Source of the DNA: Methylobacterium brachythecii
Lineage (GTDB): Bacteria; Pseudomonadota; Alphaproteobacteria; Rhizobiales; Beijerinckiaceae
Assembly (NCBI RefSeq): GCF_014196345.1
Contig: NZ_JACIDN010000005.1
Location: 310,001 to 374,000 of the forward strand
Direction: 5' to 3'
DNA length: 64,000 bases
A program made the position numbers and the translations under genes. Positions 26,771 through 36,349 of the stretch are shown here, piece by piece. The notes under the pieces are model-generated. The model was not told the origin of the DNA. It made no database searches and saw only the letters and a list, made by a program, of their open reading frames with translations. The first letter of the stretch is position 1. Every line of letters starts with the position of its first letter.

Positions 26771-27877
26771 TCACCGCCCTGTCCGTATCCGCGTCCACAA
26801 CCGCGTCACGAACCGCTGTGTGTTGTCCGGCCACGCCGTGTTGACCACGAGCCGCTGCAGGGTCGCATCGTCCGGGTAGATGCCAGGATTGGCCAGAATC
26901 TCCGGCTTCACCAGCTTCTTCGCCGGCAGGTTGCCGCTGGCATAGGAGACGAAGTTCGTGTTCGCCGCCGCCACCTCGGGCCGCAGCATGTAGTTCAGGA
27001 AGACGTGCGCGTCGGCGGCGTGCGGCGCGTCCTTCGGGATGGCGAAGGTGTCGAACCACATCTCCGCGCCTTCCTTCGGAATCACGTACTCGATCTTGAC
27101 GTCGTTCTTGGCCTCTTCCGCGCGCTTCCTCGCCTGGAGCACGTCGCCCGAATAGCCGACGGCCACGCAGATATCGCCATTGGCGAGCGCGTTGATGTAT
27201 TCGGAGGAGTGGAACTTCCGCACCGAGCCGCGCACCTTGTAGAGCGCGTCCGTGACCTTCGAAATGTCGTCCCAGCGCTTGGGGTCCATCTTCGGCCCGA
27301 AGAAGGGCAGGATCGATGGGATCAGGTCCTCGGGGCTGTCGATCATCATCACCCCGCATTCCTTGAGCTTGTTCATCGTGCTCGGGTTGAGCACGAGGCT
27401 CCAGGAGTTCGGGGCCGCGTCGGCACCGAGCCGCTCACGGACCATGCCGGCGTTGAACCCGATGCCGGTGGTGCCCCACATGTAATCGACGGCGAAGACG
27501 TTGCCCGGGTCGTAGGCCTGCAGCCGTGCCGCGATGTCCGGCCAGACGTTGCCGAGATTGGTCAGCTTCGCCTTGTCGAGCGGCTGGAACACACCGGCCT
27601 TGATTAGTCGCTGAAGGAACGGCCCGGAGGGCGCCACCACGTCGTAGCCAGACTTGCCGGCCAAGAGCTTCGTCTCGAGCACCTCGTTGCTGTCGTAGGT
27701 GTCGTAGACGACCTTGATGCCGGTCTCCTTGGTGAAGTCGTCCAGCACTTTCGGGTCGATGTAGTCCGACCAGTTATAGATGTTGATCACCCGCTCAGCG
27801 GCGCGAACCGGTCCGAGCGCCAGCGCGCCGAGCGCGAGGGCCGCGAGAACGATCCGGCCGAGAGCGGGGCTTTTCAT
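26771..27877 (-). CDS. Spermidine/putrescine-type ABC binding protein, PotF-like
   Basis: A 368-residue periplasmic binding protein with a signal peptide (GRIVLAALALGALALGPVRA) and the PotD/PotF fold: VINIYNWSDYIDPKVLDDFT, YDVVAPSGPFLQRLIKAGVF, AVDYMWGTTGIGFN, and EGAEMWFDTFAIPKDAPH with the acidic/aromatic polyamine-binding residues. No permease or ATPase gene is adjacent. It overlaps the upstream RidA gene by 4 nt, suggesting capture of a polyamine or related amine whose breakdown releases reactive imines. Confidence 0.92.
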   Translation of the reverse strand: MKSPALGRIVLAALALGALALGPVRAAERVINIYNWSDYIDPKVLDDFTKETGIKVVYDTYDSNEVLETKLLAGKSGYDVVAPSGPFLQRLIKAGVFQPLDKAKLTNLGNVWPDIAARLQAYDPGNVFAVDYMWGTTGIGFNAGMVRERLGADAAPNSWSLVLNPSTMNKLKECGVMMIDSPEDLIPSILPFFGPKMDPKRWDDISKVTDALYKVRGSVRKFHSSEYINALANGDICVAVGYSGDVLQARKRAEEAKNDVKIEYVIPKEGAEMWFDTFAIPKDAPHAADAHVFLNYMLRPEVAAANTNFVSYASGNLPAKKLVKPEILANPGIYPDDATLQRLVVNTAWPDNTQRFVTRLWTRIRTGR

Positions 27878-28233
27878 CGCACCGACCGCGTGGCGACGAT
27901 GACGATCTCGACGAGATAGGCGGGGGTGGCGAGCTTGGCCTCGACGGTGGCACGGGCAGGGGGCTCGTTCCGGTCGACCCAGGCATCCCAGGCCGCATTC
28001 ATCTCACCGAAGCTGGCGATGTCGGCGAGGTAGATCGTCGCCGTGAGGATGCGGCTCTTGTCGCTGCCTGCGGCGGCGAGCAGGGCATCGATTTGGCCGA
28101 GCACCTGCTCCGTCTGCGCGGTGACGCCGGCACCCTCCGGTTGAGCTGCGACCTGCCCGGCGAGATAGACCATGTCGCCGTGGGCGGCGGCCTGGCACAT
28201 GCGCGGGCCTTTTTCGAAACGCTCGATCGTCAT
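27874..28233 (-). CDS. RidA-family enamine/imine deaminase
   Basis: A 119-residue RidA/YjgF protein. Family features are GDMVYLAGQVAAQPEG, QTEQVLGQIDALLAAAGSDK, ILTATIYLADIASFGEMNAA and PPARATVEAKLATPAYLVEI, which carries the catalytic Arg position. RidA hydrolyses reactive 2-amino-acrylate and imines. It is the first gene of an operon with the PotF-like protein (ATGA overlap). Confidence 0.92.
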   Translation of the reverse strand: MTIERFEKGPRMCQAAAHGDMVYLAGQVAAQPEGAGVTAQTEQVLGQIDALLAAAGSDKSRILTATIYLADIASFGEMNAAWDAWVDRNEPPARATVEAKLATPAYLVEIVIVATRSVR

Positions 28234-28455
28234 CGCGGGGGAGGGACCTCTTCAGGAAACAACGCGCGTTGTGTGGAGCCTTGGGGCGGGTCCCGTAAAG
28301 GGGCATTTCGCGCCTCACACGGTGCCTGCCGCATCGCGGCACAAATTCGCAGGCACGCGCAACTCCGAGGGCAGGCTCCGCGTTCTGCGATCACGCTACG
28401 GCCAAGTCGCATCCTGCGAGGCCGCGTTTTGGCTCACCTCGGGGACACTTCAGCC

Positions 28456-28722
28456 ATGGGCATTCTCTGGACCATCATCATCGGCTTCCTCGCCGGTGTC
28501 GTCGCGAAGTTCATCATGCCGGGCGACAACGAGCCGTCGGGCTTCATCCTGACGACGATCCTCGGCATTGTCGGCGCCTTCGTCGCTACCTTCCTCGGCC
28601 AGGCGCTCGGCTGGTACGGCCCGAACCAGGGCGCGGGCTTCATCGGCGCCGTGGTCGGCGCGATCGTCGTGCTCTTCATCTACGGCTTCGTCGCCAGCCG
28701 GACCCGCTCGACGTCGCTCTGA
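28456..28722 (+). CDS. GlsB/YeaQ/YmgE-family membrane protein
   Basis: An 88-residue protein with three hydrophobic segments: MGILWTIIIGFLAGVVAKFI with the typical MPGDNEPSGF after it, TTILGIVGAFVATFLGQALG, and GAVVGAIVVLFIYGFVASR. This is the transglycosylase-associated/YeaQ family, often stress-induced. GGGGA lies upstream of the ATG. A very strong bidirectional hairpin follows. Confidence 0.88.
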   Translation: MGILWTIIIGFLAGVVAKFIMPGDNEPSGFILTTILGIVGAFVATFLGQALGWYGPNQGAGFIGAVVGAIVVLFIYGFVASRTRSTSL

Positions 28723-28742
28723 CGTCAGCAGACAACATTTCG

Positions 28743-28786
28743 AACTAAGAAGGGCGCCGGATCCATTCCGGCGCCCTTCTTAGTTT
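28743..28786. terminator. 19-bp perfect-stem bidirectional terminator
   Basis: Left arm starts AACTAAGAAGGG, loop TCCAT, right arm ends CCCTTCTTAGTTT. The A/T-flanked G+C core can terminate both the YeaQ-like gene (+) and the DUF2892-like gene (-) that converge here. Confidence 0.8.
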
Positions 28787-28787
28787 C

Positions 28788-28878
28788 CGTCGTTGCGAGC
28801 CGAAGGCGAAGCAATCTAGGGCCACGGCCTGAACCGTCGGCTTGTTGGCCCCGGATCGCTTCTGCGCTCGCGATGACG
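28788..28878. repeat. Dispersed inverted-repeat element, copy 3
   Basis: Begins CGTCGTTGCGAGCCGAAGGC and ends GCGCTCGCGATGACG, with inner GAAGCAATC/GATCGCTTC. It directly follows the 19-bp terminator, between convergent genes. Confidence 0.75.
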
Positions 28879-28888
28879 ATGGGTTGGC

Positions 28889-29119
28889 TCAAACCTCAGC
28901 GCCATCTCCGGAAATCGCCTTGACCGGGCAATGCCCCGTGGCACCGCGCACGGCGAGGCCGACACCGACGACGAGGGCGGCGAGGCTCAGCCACTTGTTC
29001 GGGCGCGGCTGGGCGGCCGCCGCCGCGATACCGAGCCCGAGCGCCACCGATACGGCCCGCTCGGTGAACCCGATATTCGGCTCGCCGCTGAAAACGTCCT
29101 CGATCAACTCATTCGCCAT
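28889..29119 (-). CDS. YgaP/DUF2892-like small membrane protein
   Basis: A 76-residue protein with two hydrophobic segments: TERAVSVALGLGIAAAAAQP and LSLAALVVGVGLAVRGATGH, followed by the conserved CPV motif in GHCPVKAISG. This is the inner-membrane YgaP-like/DUF2892 pattern. AGGAG lies 10 nt before the ATG at 29119. Confidence 0.75.
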   Translation of the reverse strand: MANELIEDVFSGEPNIGFTERAVSVALGLGIAAAAAQPRPNKWLSLAALVVGVGLAVRGATGHCPVKAISGDGAEV

Positions 29120-29308
29120 CGGGCGTGCGCTCCTGATCCCATGGTGATGCTCCCGCGACGCGGGACATCGGCCGTCACGCCGGGCGAACGCGGGCCAGGC
29201 GGGAGCGTTCCCCGGCGAGCCGCCGAGGCAGCCATGCCGTCGCTCAGAAGAGAGGAAGACATGCACCCATCCGACCCAACCCCCTGAGGTTGGTGGTGGG
29301 AGGAAGTT

Positions 29309-29953
29309 TTACGCCGCGCCCGACGCCTGCCGCTCCGCGATCAGCGCATCGTCGATCTCCCGCGCGCGAACAGCGGCGAGGCGGCCGTAGAGCCGGCCGG
29401 CATAGGCCTCGAAGGAGGGCCGCTTCGGAATCGTGCCGAACTGCATGCCCCAGCCGAGATGCGCGCCGACGTAGAGATCGGCCGCGCTGAAGCGGTCACC
29501 CGCGAGATATTCGGTCCGCGAGACCGCGCCGTCGATCGTCTCGAGCACAGCCTCCAGAGAGCCGTAGCCGACCATGCCGCGCATCTGCGGGTCGTCCGGC
29601 ACGTGGACCTTGAGCACCTTGTTGACGACAGCCGCCTCCAGCGGGCCGGCGGCGAAGAACAGCCAGCGATAGTAGTCGCCGCGCGCCTGGCTGCCTGAGG
29701 CTGGTGCGAGCCCAGCTTGCGGGAAGGCGTCGGCGAGATAGGCGCAGATCGCCGCGCATTCCGTCACCACCGTCCCGTCATGGACGATGGCCGGCACCTT
29801 CCCCATCGGGTTGATGGCCAGATAGGCGGGCGACTTGTGGCCGCCGCGAAAATCCAGAATCTCCGTCCGGTAGGGCTGCCCGACCTCCTCCAGCATCCAA
29901 CGCGCGATCCGGCCTCGGGACATGGGGTTGGTGTACAAGACGAGGTCGCTCAT
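29309..29953 (-). CDS. Glutathione S-transferase family protein
   Basis: A 214-residue GST. The thioredoxin-like half reads LVLYTNPMSRGRIARWMLEE, then AYLAINPMGKVPAIVHDGTV with the cis-Pro and TECAAICAYLADAFP for the glutathione gamma-glutamyl site. The C-terminal helices include YLAGDRFSAADLYVGAHLGW. The ATG at 29953 is chosen; the longer frame upstream is not conserved-looking. It is unrelated in detail to the GST at 3652. Confidence 0.92.
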   Translation of the reverse strand: MSDLVLYTNPMSRGRIARWMLEEVGQPYRTEILDFRGGHKSPAYLAINPMGKVPAIVHDGTVVTECAAICAYLADAFPQAGLAPASGSQARGDYYRWLFFAAGPLEAAVVNKVLKVHVPDDPQMRGMVGYGSLEAVLETIDGAVSRTEYLAGDRFSAADLYVGAHLGWGMQFGTIPKRPSFEAYAGRLYGRLAAVRAREIDDALIAERQASGAA

Positions 29954-30132
29954 TCCGGGGCTCTCCTCTAGTGATTGGTTCCACGCTCTCGACCGGGCAT
30001 GGACGGACACAGCATAAGCCGCTGCCTTCCTATCGCGATGACGATCGGAAGGCGCCTCTGCCGACAGCCTCACTGGAATTTTCTTCTCTCAGGCACGAAA
30101 CGTAGCCGCGCCAAGAAGCCGGACCCTCAACG

Positions 30133-30162
30133 AAAAAAGCGCGGCCCCGAGGGACCGCGCTT
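30133..30162 (-). terminator. Rho-independent terminator of pnp
   Basis: On the minus strand: stem AAGCGCGGTCCC/GGGGCCGCGCTT with a short loop and ending in a run of six T, 25 nt after the pnp stop. Confidence 0.85.
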
Positions 30163-30186
30163 CATCAGATCGGCAGTGCGAAAGCC

Positions 30187-32415
30187 TTAGTCGCGGTCGC
30201 GGCGCGGGCCACGATCGCGGCGGGGGCCGCGGTCACGGTCGCTGCGGGGCTCACGCTCCTCCGGCTCAGGCTCGCCGCGAGCGGCGCGCTCGGCCTTCTG
30301 CTTCTCGGTGAGGTCCTCGCCGGTCTCCTGGTCGACGACCTTCATCGAGAGGCGGATCTTGCCGCGATCGTCGGCGCCGAGGAACTTCACCTTCACCTTC
30401 TGGCCTTCCGAGACGACGTCGCCGACCTTGGCGACGCGCTGCGGGGCGAGCTCGGAGATGTGGACGAGGCCGTCCTTGGCTCCGAAGAAGTTCACGAAGG
30501 CGCCGAACTCCATGATCTTGACGATGGTGCCGTCGTAGATCGTGCCGGCCTCGGGCTCGGCGACGATGGAGCGGATCCAGTTATAGGCCGCCTTGATCGC
30601 CTTGCCGTCCGAGGAGGCGATCTTCACGATGCCGGTATCCTCGATGTTGATCTTGGCGCCCGTCTTCTCGACGATCTCGCGGATGATCTTGCCGCCGGTG
30701 CCGATCACGTCGCGGATCTTGTCGGTGGGGATCTGCATCGTCTCGATGCGCGGCGCGTATTCGCCGAGCTCTGGACGAGCAGCGGTCAACGCCTTGGCCA
30801 TCTCGACCAGGATATGCGCGCGTCCGTCCTTCGCCTGGGCGAGGGCGACCTTCATGATCTCCTCGGTGATGCCGGCGATCTTGATGTCCATCTGGAGCGA
30901 GGTGATGCCCTCGTCCGTGCCCGCCACCTTGAAGTCCATGTCGCCGAGGTGATCCTCGTCGCCGAGGATGTCGGACAGAACCGCGAAGCGCTCACCCTCG
31001 AGGATGAGGCCCATGGCGATGCCGGCCACCGGACGGCGGAGCGGCACGCCGGCATCCATCAGCGACAGCGAACCGCCGCAGACCGAGGCCATCGAAGACG
31101 AGCCGTTCGACTCGGTGATCTCGGAGACCACGCGGATCGTGTAGGGGAACTCGTGCGCCGGCGGCAGCACGGGCCGGATCGCGCGCCAGGCGAGCTTGCC
31201 GTGGCCGATCTCGCGGCGTCCCGGCGAACCCATCCGACCCGTCTCGCCGACGGAGTAGGGAGGGAAGTTGTAGTGCAGCAGGAAGCGCTCCTTGTAGGTG
31301 CCTTCCAGCGCGTCGATGAACTGCTCGTCCTCGCCGGTTCCGAGCGTGGCAACGACCGCAGCCTGGGTCTCGCCGCGGGTGAACAGGGCGGAGCCGTGCG
31401 CGCGCGGCAGGATGCCGACCTCGGACACGATCGGGCGGACCGTCGAGAGATCACGACCGTCGATGCGGGACTTGGTGTCGAGGATGTTCCAGCGAACGAC
31501 CTTCGACTGGGCCTCCTTGAAGGCGGCCTTGACCTTCTCAGGCGAGAACTTCTGCTCGCCCTCGGCCGGGCAGAGGGCGGCAACCACCTTCGCCTTCACG
31601 GCGTCGACGGCAGCGTAGCGCTCCTGCTTGACGGTATTCTTGTAGGCGTCGCGCAGCTCGGCCTCGCAGACCTCGAGCACGGCCTTCTCGGCATCGGCGT
31701 TCTCCGGCGGGGAGAAATCGCGCGGCTCCTTGGCGGCCTTCTCGGCGAGGCGGATGATCGCCTCGATGACCGGCTGGAAATGCTTGTGGCCGAACATCAC
31801 GGCGCCGAGCATCACGTCCTCGGAGAGCTCCTTGGCCTCCGACTCGACCATCAGCACGGCGTCGGTGGTGCCGGCGACGACGAGGTCGAGGCTCGACTCT
31901 TCCTTGGTCTCGGCGACCAGCGGGTTCAGCTTGTAGCTGCCGTTAATGTAGCCGACGCGGGCGGCGCCGATCGGGCCCATGAACGGGATGCCCGAGAGCG
32001 TCAGGGCGGCGGAGGTTGCCACCATCGCGACGATGTCCGGATCATTCTCGAGATCGTGGCTGAGCACGGTCACGGTGACCTGGGTGTCGTTGCGCCAGCC
32101 TTCGATGAAGAGCGGACGGATCGGGCGATCGATCAGGCGGGAGACCAGGGTCTCCTTCTCCGAGGGACGGCCCTCGCGCTTGAAGTAGCCGCCCGGGATG
32201 CGGCCCGCGGCGTAGGCGCGCTCCTGGTAGTTCACGGTAAGCGGCATGAAGTCGATGCCGGCCTTCGGCTCCTTCATGGCGACCACGGTGGCGAGCACGG
32301 TGGTCTCGCCGTAGGTGGCGAGCACGGAGCCGTCGGCCTGGCGGGCAACCTTGCCCGTCTCGAGGACGAGCTTGCGGTCGCCCCACATCAGCTCTTCGCG
32401 TTGTACGTCGAACAT
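30187..32415 (-). CDS. pnp: Polyribonucleotide nucleotidyltransferase (PNPase)
   Basis: A 742-residue PNPase, the phosphorolytic 3'-5' exoribonuclease and degradosome partner. Two RNase PH-like cores are seen ([20 protein letters not shown] and [20 protein letters not shown]), with an active-site region [18 protein letters not shown]. They are followed by a KH domain ([19 protein letters not shown]) and an S1 domain ([20 protein letters not shown]). The C-terminus is an Arg/Asp-rich tail with repeated [10 protein letters not shown]. It lies downstream of rpsO, the widespread rpsO-pnp arrangement. Confidence 0.98.
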   Translation of the reverse strand: MFDVQREELMWGDRKLVLETGKVARQADGSVLATYGETTVLATVVAMKEPKAGIDFMPLTVNYQERAYAAGRIPGGYFKREGRPSEKETLVSRLIDRPIRPLFIEGWRNDTQVTVTVLSHDLENDPDIVAMVATSAALTLSGIPFMGPIGAARVGYINGSYKLNPLVAETKEESSLDLVVAGTTDAVLMVESEAKELSEDVMLGAVMFGHKHFQPVIEAIIRLAEKAAKEPRDFSPPENADAEKAVLEVCEAELRDAYKNTVKQERYAAVDAVKAKVVAALCPAEGEQKFSPEKVKAAFKEAQSKVVRWNILDTKSRIDGRDLSTVRPIVSEVGILPRAHGSALFTRGETQAAVVATLGTGEDEQFIDALEGTYKERFLLHYNFPPYSVGETGRMGSPGRREIGHGKLAWRAIRPVLPPAHEFPYTIRVVSEITESNGSSSMASVCGGSLSLMDAGVPLRRPVAGIAMGLILEGERFAVLSDILGDEDHLGDMDFKVAGTDEGITSLQMDIKIAGITEEIMKVALAQAKDGRAHILVEMAKALTAARPELGEYAPRIETMQIPTDKIRDVIGTGGKIIREIVEKTGAKINIEDTGIVKIASSDGKAIKAAYNWIRSIVAEPEAGTIYDGTIVKIMEFGAFVNFFGAKDGLVHISELAPQRVAKVGDVVSEGQKVKVKFLGADDRGKIRLSMKVVDQETGEDLTEKQKAERAARGEPEPEEREPRSDRDRGPRRDRGPRRDRD

Positions 32416-32583
32416 TCTTTTCCTGCCTTCATGCATACGGTCGGGCGTGCCCGGCGCCGCCAGAGGCAAGACGATCAGCGACTCCCGTCATCGGAAGCCG
32501 CTGATGATCCTGCCCTGACCGTCGCGCCTCGAAGCGGCCCGTCAGGTTCGGCCGGCCGGACCCATATCCGGACGGCCCTTGGC

Positions 32584-32613
32584 AAAACGCGGCCCCGTTG
32601 TGGCGGAGCCGCG
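32584..32613 (-). terminator. Hairpin between rpsO and pnp
   Basis: On the minus strand: stem CGCGGCTCCG/CGGGGCCGCG with a 6-nt loop, followed by TTTT. It begins 12 nt after the rpsO stop. As in other bacteria, it can act as a partial terminator and RNA-processing site between rpsO and pnp. Confidence 0.65.
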
Positions 32614-32624
32614 CATCGTTCGTC

Positions 32625-32894
32625 TTAGCGGCGGATGCCGAGGCGCTCGATCAGCGAGCGGTAGCGCGGCTCGTCCTTGCGCTTGACGTAGTCGAGCAAC
32701 GAGCGGCGCTGCGAGACCATCTTCAGGAGGCCGCGGCGGGAGTGGTTGTCCTTGCCGTGGGTCTTGAAGTGGCCGGTCAGGTTGGTGATCCGCTCGGTGA
32801 GGATGGCGATCTGGACCTCCGGCGAACCGGTATCCTTGCCACCCGTGGCGTATTCCTTGATGAGCGCGGTCTTGCGCTCTGCCGAGATCGACAT
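32625..32894 (-). CDS. rpsO: 30S ribosomal protein S15
   Basis: An 89-residue uS15, full length. It contains [40 protein letters not shown] and [20 protein letters not shown], the 16S rRNA three-way-junction binding residues. It is transcribed with pnp. Confidence 0.98.
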   Translation of the reverse strand: MSISAERKTALIKEYATGGKDTGSPEVQIAILTERITNLTGHFKTHGKDNHSRRGLLKMVSQRRSLLDYVKRKDEPRYRSLIERLGIRR

Positions 32895-33197
32895 CGCTGG
32901 CCTTTCGGGTTGTGGTGTGTCGGAGAAGCGTCCGCCTCGTGAGGCAGGCTTCGAGCCTGCGGCTCGGCCGATGCCGGGATGTCGTCCAGCAGGGTCGTGC
33001 GCAAGCGGTTCAGGCCCCGCCCGAAGCCGGGTCGAGGCGGGCGGATACATACACGAAACCGGGGGAAGTGCCAGAGGGTGCCGCGTGGGGCTAAGGCAAC
33101 ACCCGCGAGCCGGCTTCAATCACCCGATTGACGCCACCTCCGCGCCCCCCTAAACGATGCCCCACGTTCGAGCCCCGGCCTTGAGCCCGGCCCGCAC
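32895..33197. other. Intergenic, 303 bp, rpsO and tRNA promoters
   Basis: Lies between divergent rpsO and tRNA-Leu, so it holds both promoters. No further gene or stable RNA structure was recognised. Confidence 0.5.
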
Positions 33198-33282
33198 GCC
33201 CAGGTGGCGGAATTGGTAGACGCGCTGGTTTCAGGTACCAGTCTTGCAAGAGGTGAAGGTTCGAGTCCTTTCCTGGGCACCA
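33198..33282 (+). tRNA. tRNA-Leu (anticodon CAG)
   Basis: An 85-nt class II tRNA. Acceptor arms GCCCAGG and CCTGGGC are fully complementary, followed by A and an encoded CCA. The anticodon stem is CTGGT/ACCAG with loop TTCAGGT (anticodon CAG), there is a long variable arm, and the T loop is GGTTCGAGTCC. Its 3' end is the integration site of the island that follows; the copy remains intact. Confidence 0.97.
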
Positions 33283-33286
33283 TCAG
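33265..33286. repeat. Left attachment-site repeat (attL) in tRNA-Leu 3' end
   Basis: A 22-bp segment beginning GTCCTTTCCTGGGC and ending ACCATCAG recurs exactly at 40626-40647. It covers the T arm, acceptor stem and CCA of tRNA-Leu. Beyond it the two copies keep weaker similarity for about 25 nt. The integrase gene begins 81 nt further right, the usual geometry. Confidence 0.85.
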
Positions 33287-33367
33287 CTCACTAAGTAGCT
33301 GACCCGCAAAAAGCATTGATCTACAAGAGGCTTATCGCGGTCCGACTGTACAACGGACCTGCACAAC

Positions 33368-34996
33368 ATGCCCCTTGCGATGCCACGGCCGATGAAGCGT
33401 CCCGGTTCCTCATTCCATCAGTTCGTGCAGCGCATCCCCGCTGACGTGATCGGCAAGGTCCGGGGGATGACCCTCACGATCCCTGTCGGTGAAACTGTTG
33501 TGGTTCGGCGGATTTCCGCAGCGACGCCCGACGTGCGCATCTCCCTCGGCACCCGCGACGACAACGAAGCGAAGCATCGGCACGCGGTTGCGACCGGCTA
33601 CCTGCAAGGCGTCTGGCGGGCGGTTCGTGAAGGGCCACGTAGGCTGACCCACAAGGAGGCCGTAGCGCTCGCTGGCGAGGCCTACAGCGCCTGGACGGAA
33701 GCTTTCGAGGACGACCCTGGCCCACCGGAAATGTGGGCACAGGTGACCGCTCACAACGTCCAGGCGGATGCCGGGACCTTCGGCCGTGCGGCCTTCTTTA
33801 TTGGGCCGGACGAAGGGCGTCGGGCACGGAGCATGGAGGAACGGTTCGGGCGCGGGGCTGACGCGGTGCTCGCTCGGCACGGGCTCATCGTTGATGCCGA
33901 CAGTCGCGCGCGTCTGATCGACCAGATCGGCAGGGCCATGCTGCAGGCTGGCGAAGCAAACTTCGCGCGGGCTGATGGCGACTACTCACCCGATCCGGCA
34001 GCCGTACGCTTCCCTAAGTTCGACACCGTCCGGTCCGAGCCGGCCAAGCCTGCCCCCAGCGGGGTCACGATCGGTGATCTCCTCAACAAGATGTCGGCCG
34101 AGCGGAACCACGCGCCGAAGACACGCAGCGAGTGGACACGGGCAGTCCGAAGCTTGACTGACCACGCCAAGGTAACTGACCCGGCTGCCCTCACCACGCC
34201 CATGGTGGTGGCCTGGATGGACAGTCTTGTGACCCAAGGGCTCAAGGCGAAGACGATCAACGACGTGTACCTTGCAGCCGTGAAGGCCCTCTTCGCGTGG
34301 GCTGAGGTCCGCATCGGCAGCAACCCGGTGGCCAAGGTGCCTCGGATCAAGCGGAACGACGAGGAGAGCAACGAACGCGGCTACACGCTCGCGGAGGCCG
34401 AGACCGTGCTTCGGGCCGCCCTGCTGGAGAGCAACCCCGCTCGGCGATGGCTGCCGTGGCTCATGGCCTACTCGGGGGCTCGGGCAGGGGAGATTGTCCA
34501 ACTGCGTCGGCAGGACATTCGGCAGGAACCGGAGAGCGGCGTCTGGTATCTCGACTTCAACCCCGAGGCGGGGCGCCTCAAGAACAAGCCTTCGCAGCGG
34601 GTGGTGCCCCTGCATCCCCACCTTATCGAGATGGGCTTCGTGACGTGGGCGAAGGGGCAGGCGAACGAGCGGTTGTTCTACAGGGAACGTGCTGGGGGCG
34701 CCCCCGCTGGGCGGCGAGACCCGAAGTCGGTGACGATCAATCGTGTCGGTGACTGGGTTCGCGATGACGTGGCTGTTGCCGCCGTTCGGGCGGGAGAGGT
34801 CGCGCCGAACCACGGCTGGCGGCATCGCTTCTCGACCGAGCTGGTGAACCTTGAGGTTCCCGACACAACCCGCAAACGCCTCACAGGGCACCGGCTGGAC
34901 GGTGAGGACAACCGCTACGTGGGCAAGATCGTGATGGAGCGCCTACACGCTGCCGTCGCCAAGCTGCCGAGGTACGTCACCGACCACGTCGATTGA
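33368..34996 (+). CDS. int: Tyrosine-type site-specific recombinase (island integrase)
   Basis: A 542-residue integrase. The N-terminal part has QRIPADVIGKVRG and SLGTRDDNEAKHRH, the N-terminal pattern (DUF6538-like) found in many alphaproteobacterial integrases. A core-binding region (about 240-330) is followed by the catalytic domain: the first Arg in AYSGARAGEIVQLRRQDI, the HxxR box HGWRHRFSTELVN, then LTGHRLDGEDNRYVG with the His and the nucleophile Tyr. All catalytic residues are present, so it is probably active at the tRNA-Leu site. Confidence 0.94.
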   Translation: MPLAMPRPMKRPGSSFHQFVQRIPADVIGKVRGMTLTIPVGETVVVRRISAATPDVRISLGTRDDNEAKHRHAVATGYLQGVWRAVREGPRRLTHKEAVALAGEAYSAWTEAFEDDPGPPEMWAQVTAHNVQADAGTFGRAAFFIGPDEGRRARSMEERFGRGADAVLARHGLIVDADSRARLIDQIGRAMLQAGEANFARADGDYSPDPAAVRFPKFDTVRSEPAKPAPSGVTIGDLLNKMSAERNHAPKTRSEWTRAVRSLTDHAKVTDPAALTTPMVVAWMDSLVTQGLKAKTINDVYLAAVKALFAWAEVRIGSNPVAKVPRIKRNDEESNERGYTLAEAETVLRAALLESNPARRWLPWLMAYSGARAGEIVQLRRQDIRQEPESGVWYLDFNPEAGRLKNKPSQRVVPLHPHLIEMGFVTWAKGQANERLFYRERAGGAPAGRRDPKSVTINRVGDWVRDDVAVAAVRAGEVAPNHGWRHRFSTELVNLEVPDTTRKRLTGHRLDGEDNRYVGKIVMERLHAAVAKLPRYVTDHVD

Positions 34997-35122
34997 TAGT
35001 GCAGGGGCTTCCCGCGGGGTCTCGGGGCAGCGGTGCGTCCATCAGGCCGAACAATCTGCCGGCCCGCTGGCGCCCGTCAGTAGCTGCCCCGCAGGTCATT
35101 CACCCCCGCAGGGGCTGCCAAA

Positions 35123-35137
35123 CCCGCATTATGCGGG
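35123..35137 (-). terminator. Short hairpin at the ParB-like gene stop
   Basis: CCCGCAT-A-ATGCGGG on the minus strand includes the stop codon and is followed by TTT. It is a weak terminator candidate. Confidence 0.35.
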
Positions 35138-36049
35138 GTGTAGGGAGTGCGGGTCCTTTGCCCCTCGGGCTTTCGCGACCAAGAAATCCTCAAGCTCGTC
35201 CATGTCCACCTTCGCGTACCCCAGATGCTCCGCCATCTGTTTGAAGCTGTGTTCTCCGAGGTAGCGCTGAAGAGCCTCGCCCATCTCGTCGGTGTGCCGG
35301 TGGGCGTGCTTCCCGAAGGCCTTTCCGAGCTTGTCCACCATGCCGTCGATCATCGCCTCCCTCATCTCATCAGTGAACTCCCGCTTCTCCCCACGATCCG
35401 CCTCCAGGGCCTCCCGGTAGCTCTCGAAGACCGCCGGAACGTGATCGTTCGTGAACTCGTCGATCTCCCCGTACCGGGTCTGTAGGCGCCTCCAGAGCAT
35501 CCGCATCTTCTCGACGCTCCGTCTCCCCAACCGTGACGCCTCCACGATGGCGTCCACCGTCATGCGCGGTTTGCTCGTCTCGCCAATGCACACCAGCCGC
35601 CACGCTGCTTCGTTCCGTTCCGACTTCTCAAGATTGAGGTGGACCCGGCTGTTGAGCCTGTAAGCTTCGCGGATGGCCTCATCGATGGTGCCCGTGAAGT
35701 GCCCCACGGGGATGCCTTCGGTGATCCCTGCGGCCTCGTAGGCCGCTCGGCGGTGGTGCCCGTCCAGCACGTAGAAGGACCACCCGACCGCGTAGACCAC
35801 GATCGGCTCCAGCACCCTCACATGGGCCGGCATCGTGTCGAGCTGGTGCACAAGGGCCTCGACGTGGTCCCTGTAGTGGGCACCGTCTCGTTGGCTTCCC
35901 TGCCGGGGCTGGAAGACGGCCGGACACGTCTTGATCTCCCCCAGCCGGAGGGTGGTCGGCTGGTCTTTCGGTGAACCCTTGGCAGCCTCCCTCTCCAGCC
36001 GTTCCTTCTCCTTGGCGAACCCCTTCGGCGCTCCTTGCGTGCTGATCAT
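35129..36049 (-). CDS. ParB/sulfiredoxin-fold nuclease-like protein
   Basis: A 306-residue ParB-like protein. The ParB N-terminal domain is seen at about residues 20-120: TTLRLGEIKTCPAVFQPRQG, then VVYAVGWSFYVLDGHHRRAA with the DGHHRR nucleotide-binding motif. A helix-turn-helix-like region follows (RMTVDAIVEASRLGRRSVEK), then a helical charged C-terminus. There is no ParA partner, so chromosome partition is unlikely; regulation of the island or a nuclease role is possible. The ATG overlaps the stop of a 42-residue leader ORF by 4 nt, and two palindromes lie upstream. Confidence 0.82.
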   Translation of the reverse strand: MISTQGAPKGFAKEKERLEREAAKGSPKDQPTTLRLGEIKTCPAVFQPRQGSQRDGAHYRDHVEALVHQLDTMPAHVRVLEPIVVYAVGWSFYVLDGHHRRAAYEAAGITEGIPVGHFTGTIDEAIREAYRLNSRVHLNLEKSERNEAAWRLVCIGETSKPRMTVDAIVEASRLGRRSVEKMRMLWRRLQTRYGEIDEFTNDHVPAVFESYREALEADRGEKREFTDEMREAMIDGMVDKLGKAFGKHAHRHTDEMGEALQRYLGEHSFKQMAEHLGYAKVDMDELEDFLVAKARGAKDPHSLHPA

Positions 36050-36174
36050 CGCCCCCCCTTCGTGTCGCTGACGGATGAAGCTGCGGACGCCTCGCCTGCC
36101 CCCGTGGGAGGAGATGCTGCTGTTCCCCCTTGGTTCTCCCGCCGTGCACCGATGGGTGCTTCTCTGTTGGTCAT
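36046..36174 (-). CDS. Small leader ORF coupled to the ParB-like gene
   Basis: A 42-residue ORF starting MTNREAPIGARRENQGGTAA, Gly/Ala/Ser-rich and disordered-looking. It has a textbook AGGAG 7 nt before its ATG, and its stop overlaps the ParB-like start as ATGA. This supports real translation and coupling, even though the product resembles nothing known. Confidence 0.55.
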   Translation of the reverse strand: MTNREAPIGARRENQGGTAASPPTGAGEASAASSVSDTKGGR

Positions 36175-36349
36175 CGTGTGTCTCCTGAAGGTGCTGACGA
36201 GCATGGGCAGGTGCCGACCAAAAGGCCTGCCGAACTTCGTCTCGTGTTGATGGGATGCCTCGCGCCAACTGATCACGAAAGGCGAAGCTGTGATGCCGCG
36301 GCCGGGCCGTCGTCTCGACCTAGGGAGGGGCGCTGCGGCAGTCGGACAA

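Noticed and set aside
30460..32628. 722-codon open frame on the + strand across pnp
   Set aside because: It is antisense to an unmistakable pnp; its composition (Asp/Leu/Gly/His/Arg mix) is what antisense of G+C-rich coding gives, with no domain.
35129..36049. ParB-like gene as part of a plasmid partition system
   Set aside because: There is no ParA ATPase, no replication gene and no parS cluster; the setting is an integrase-borne island.
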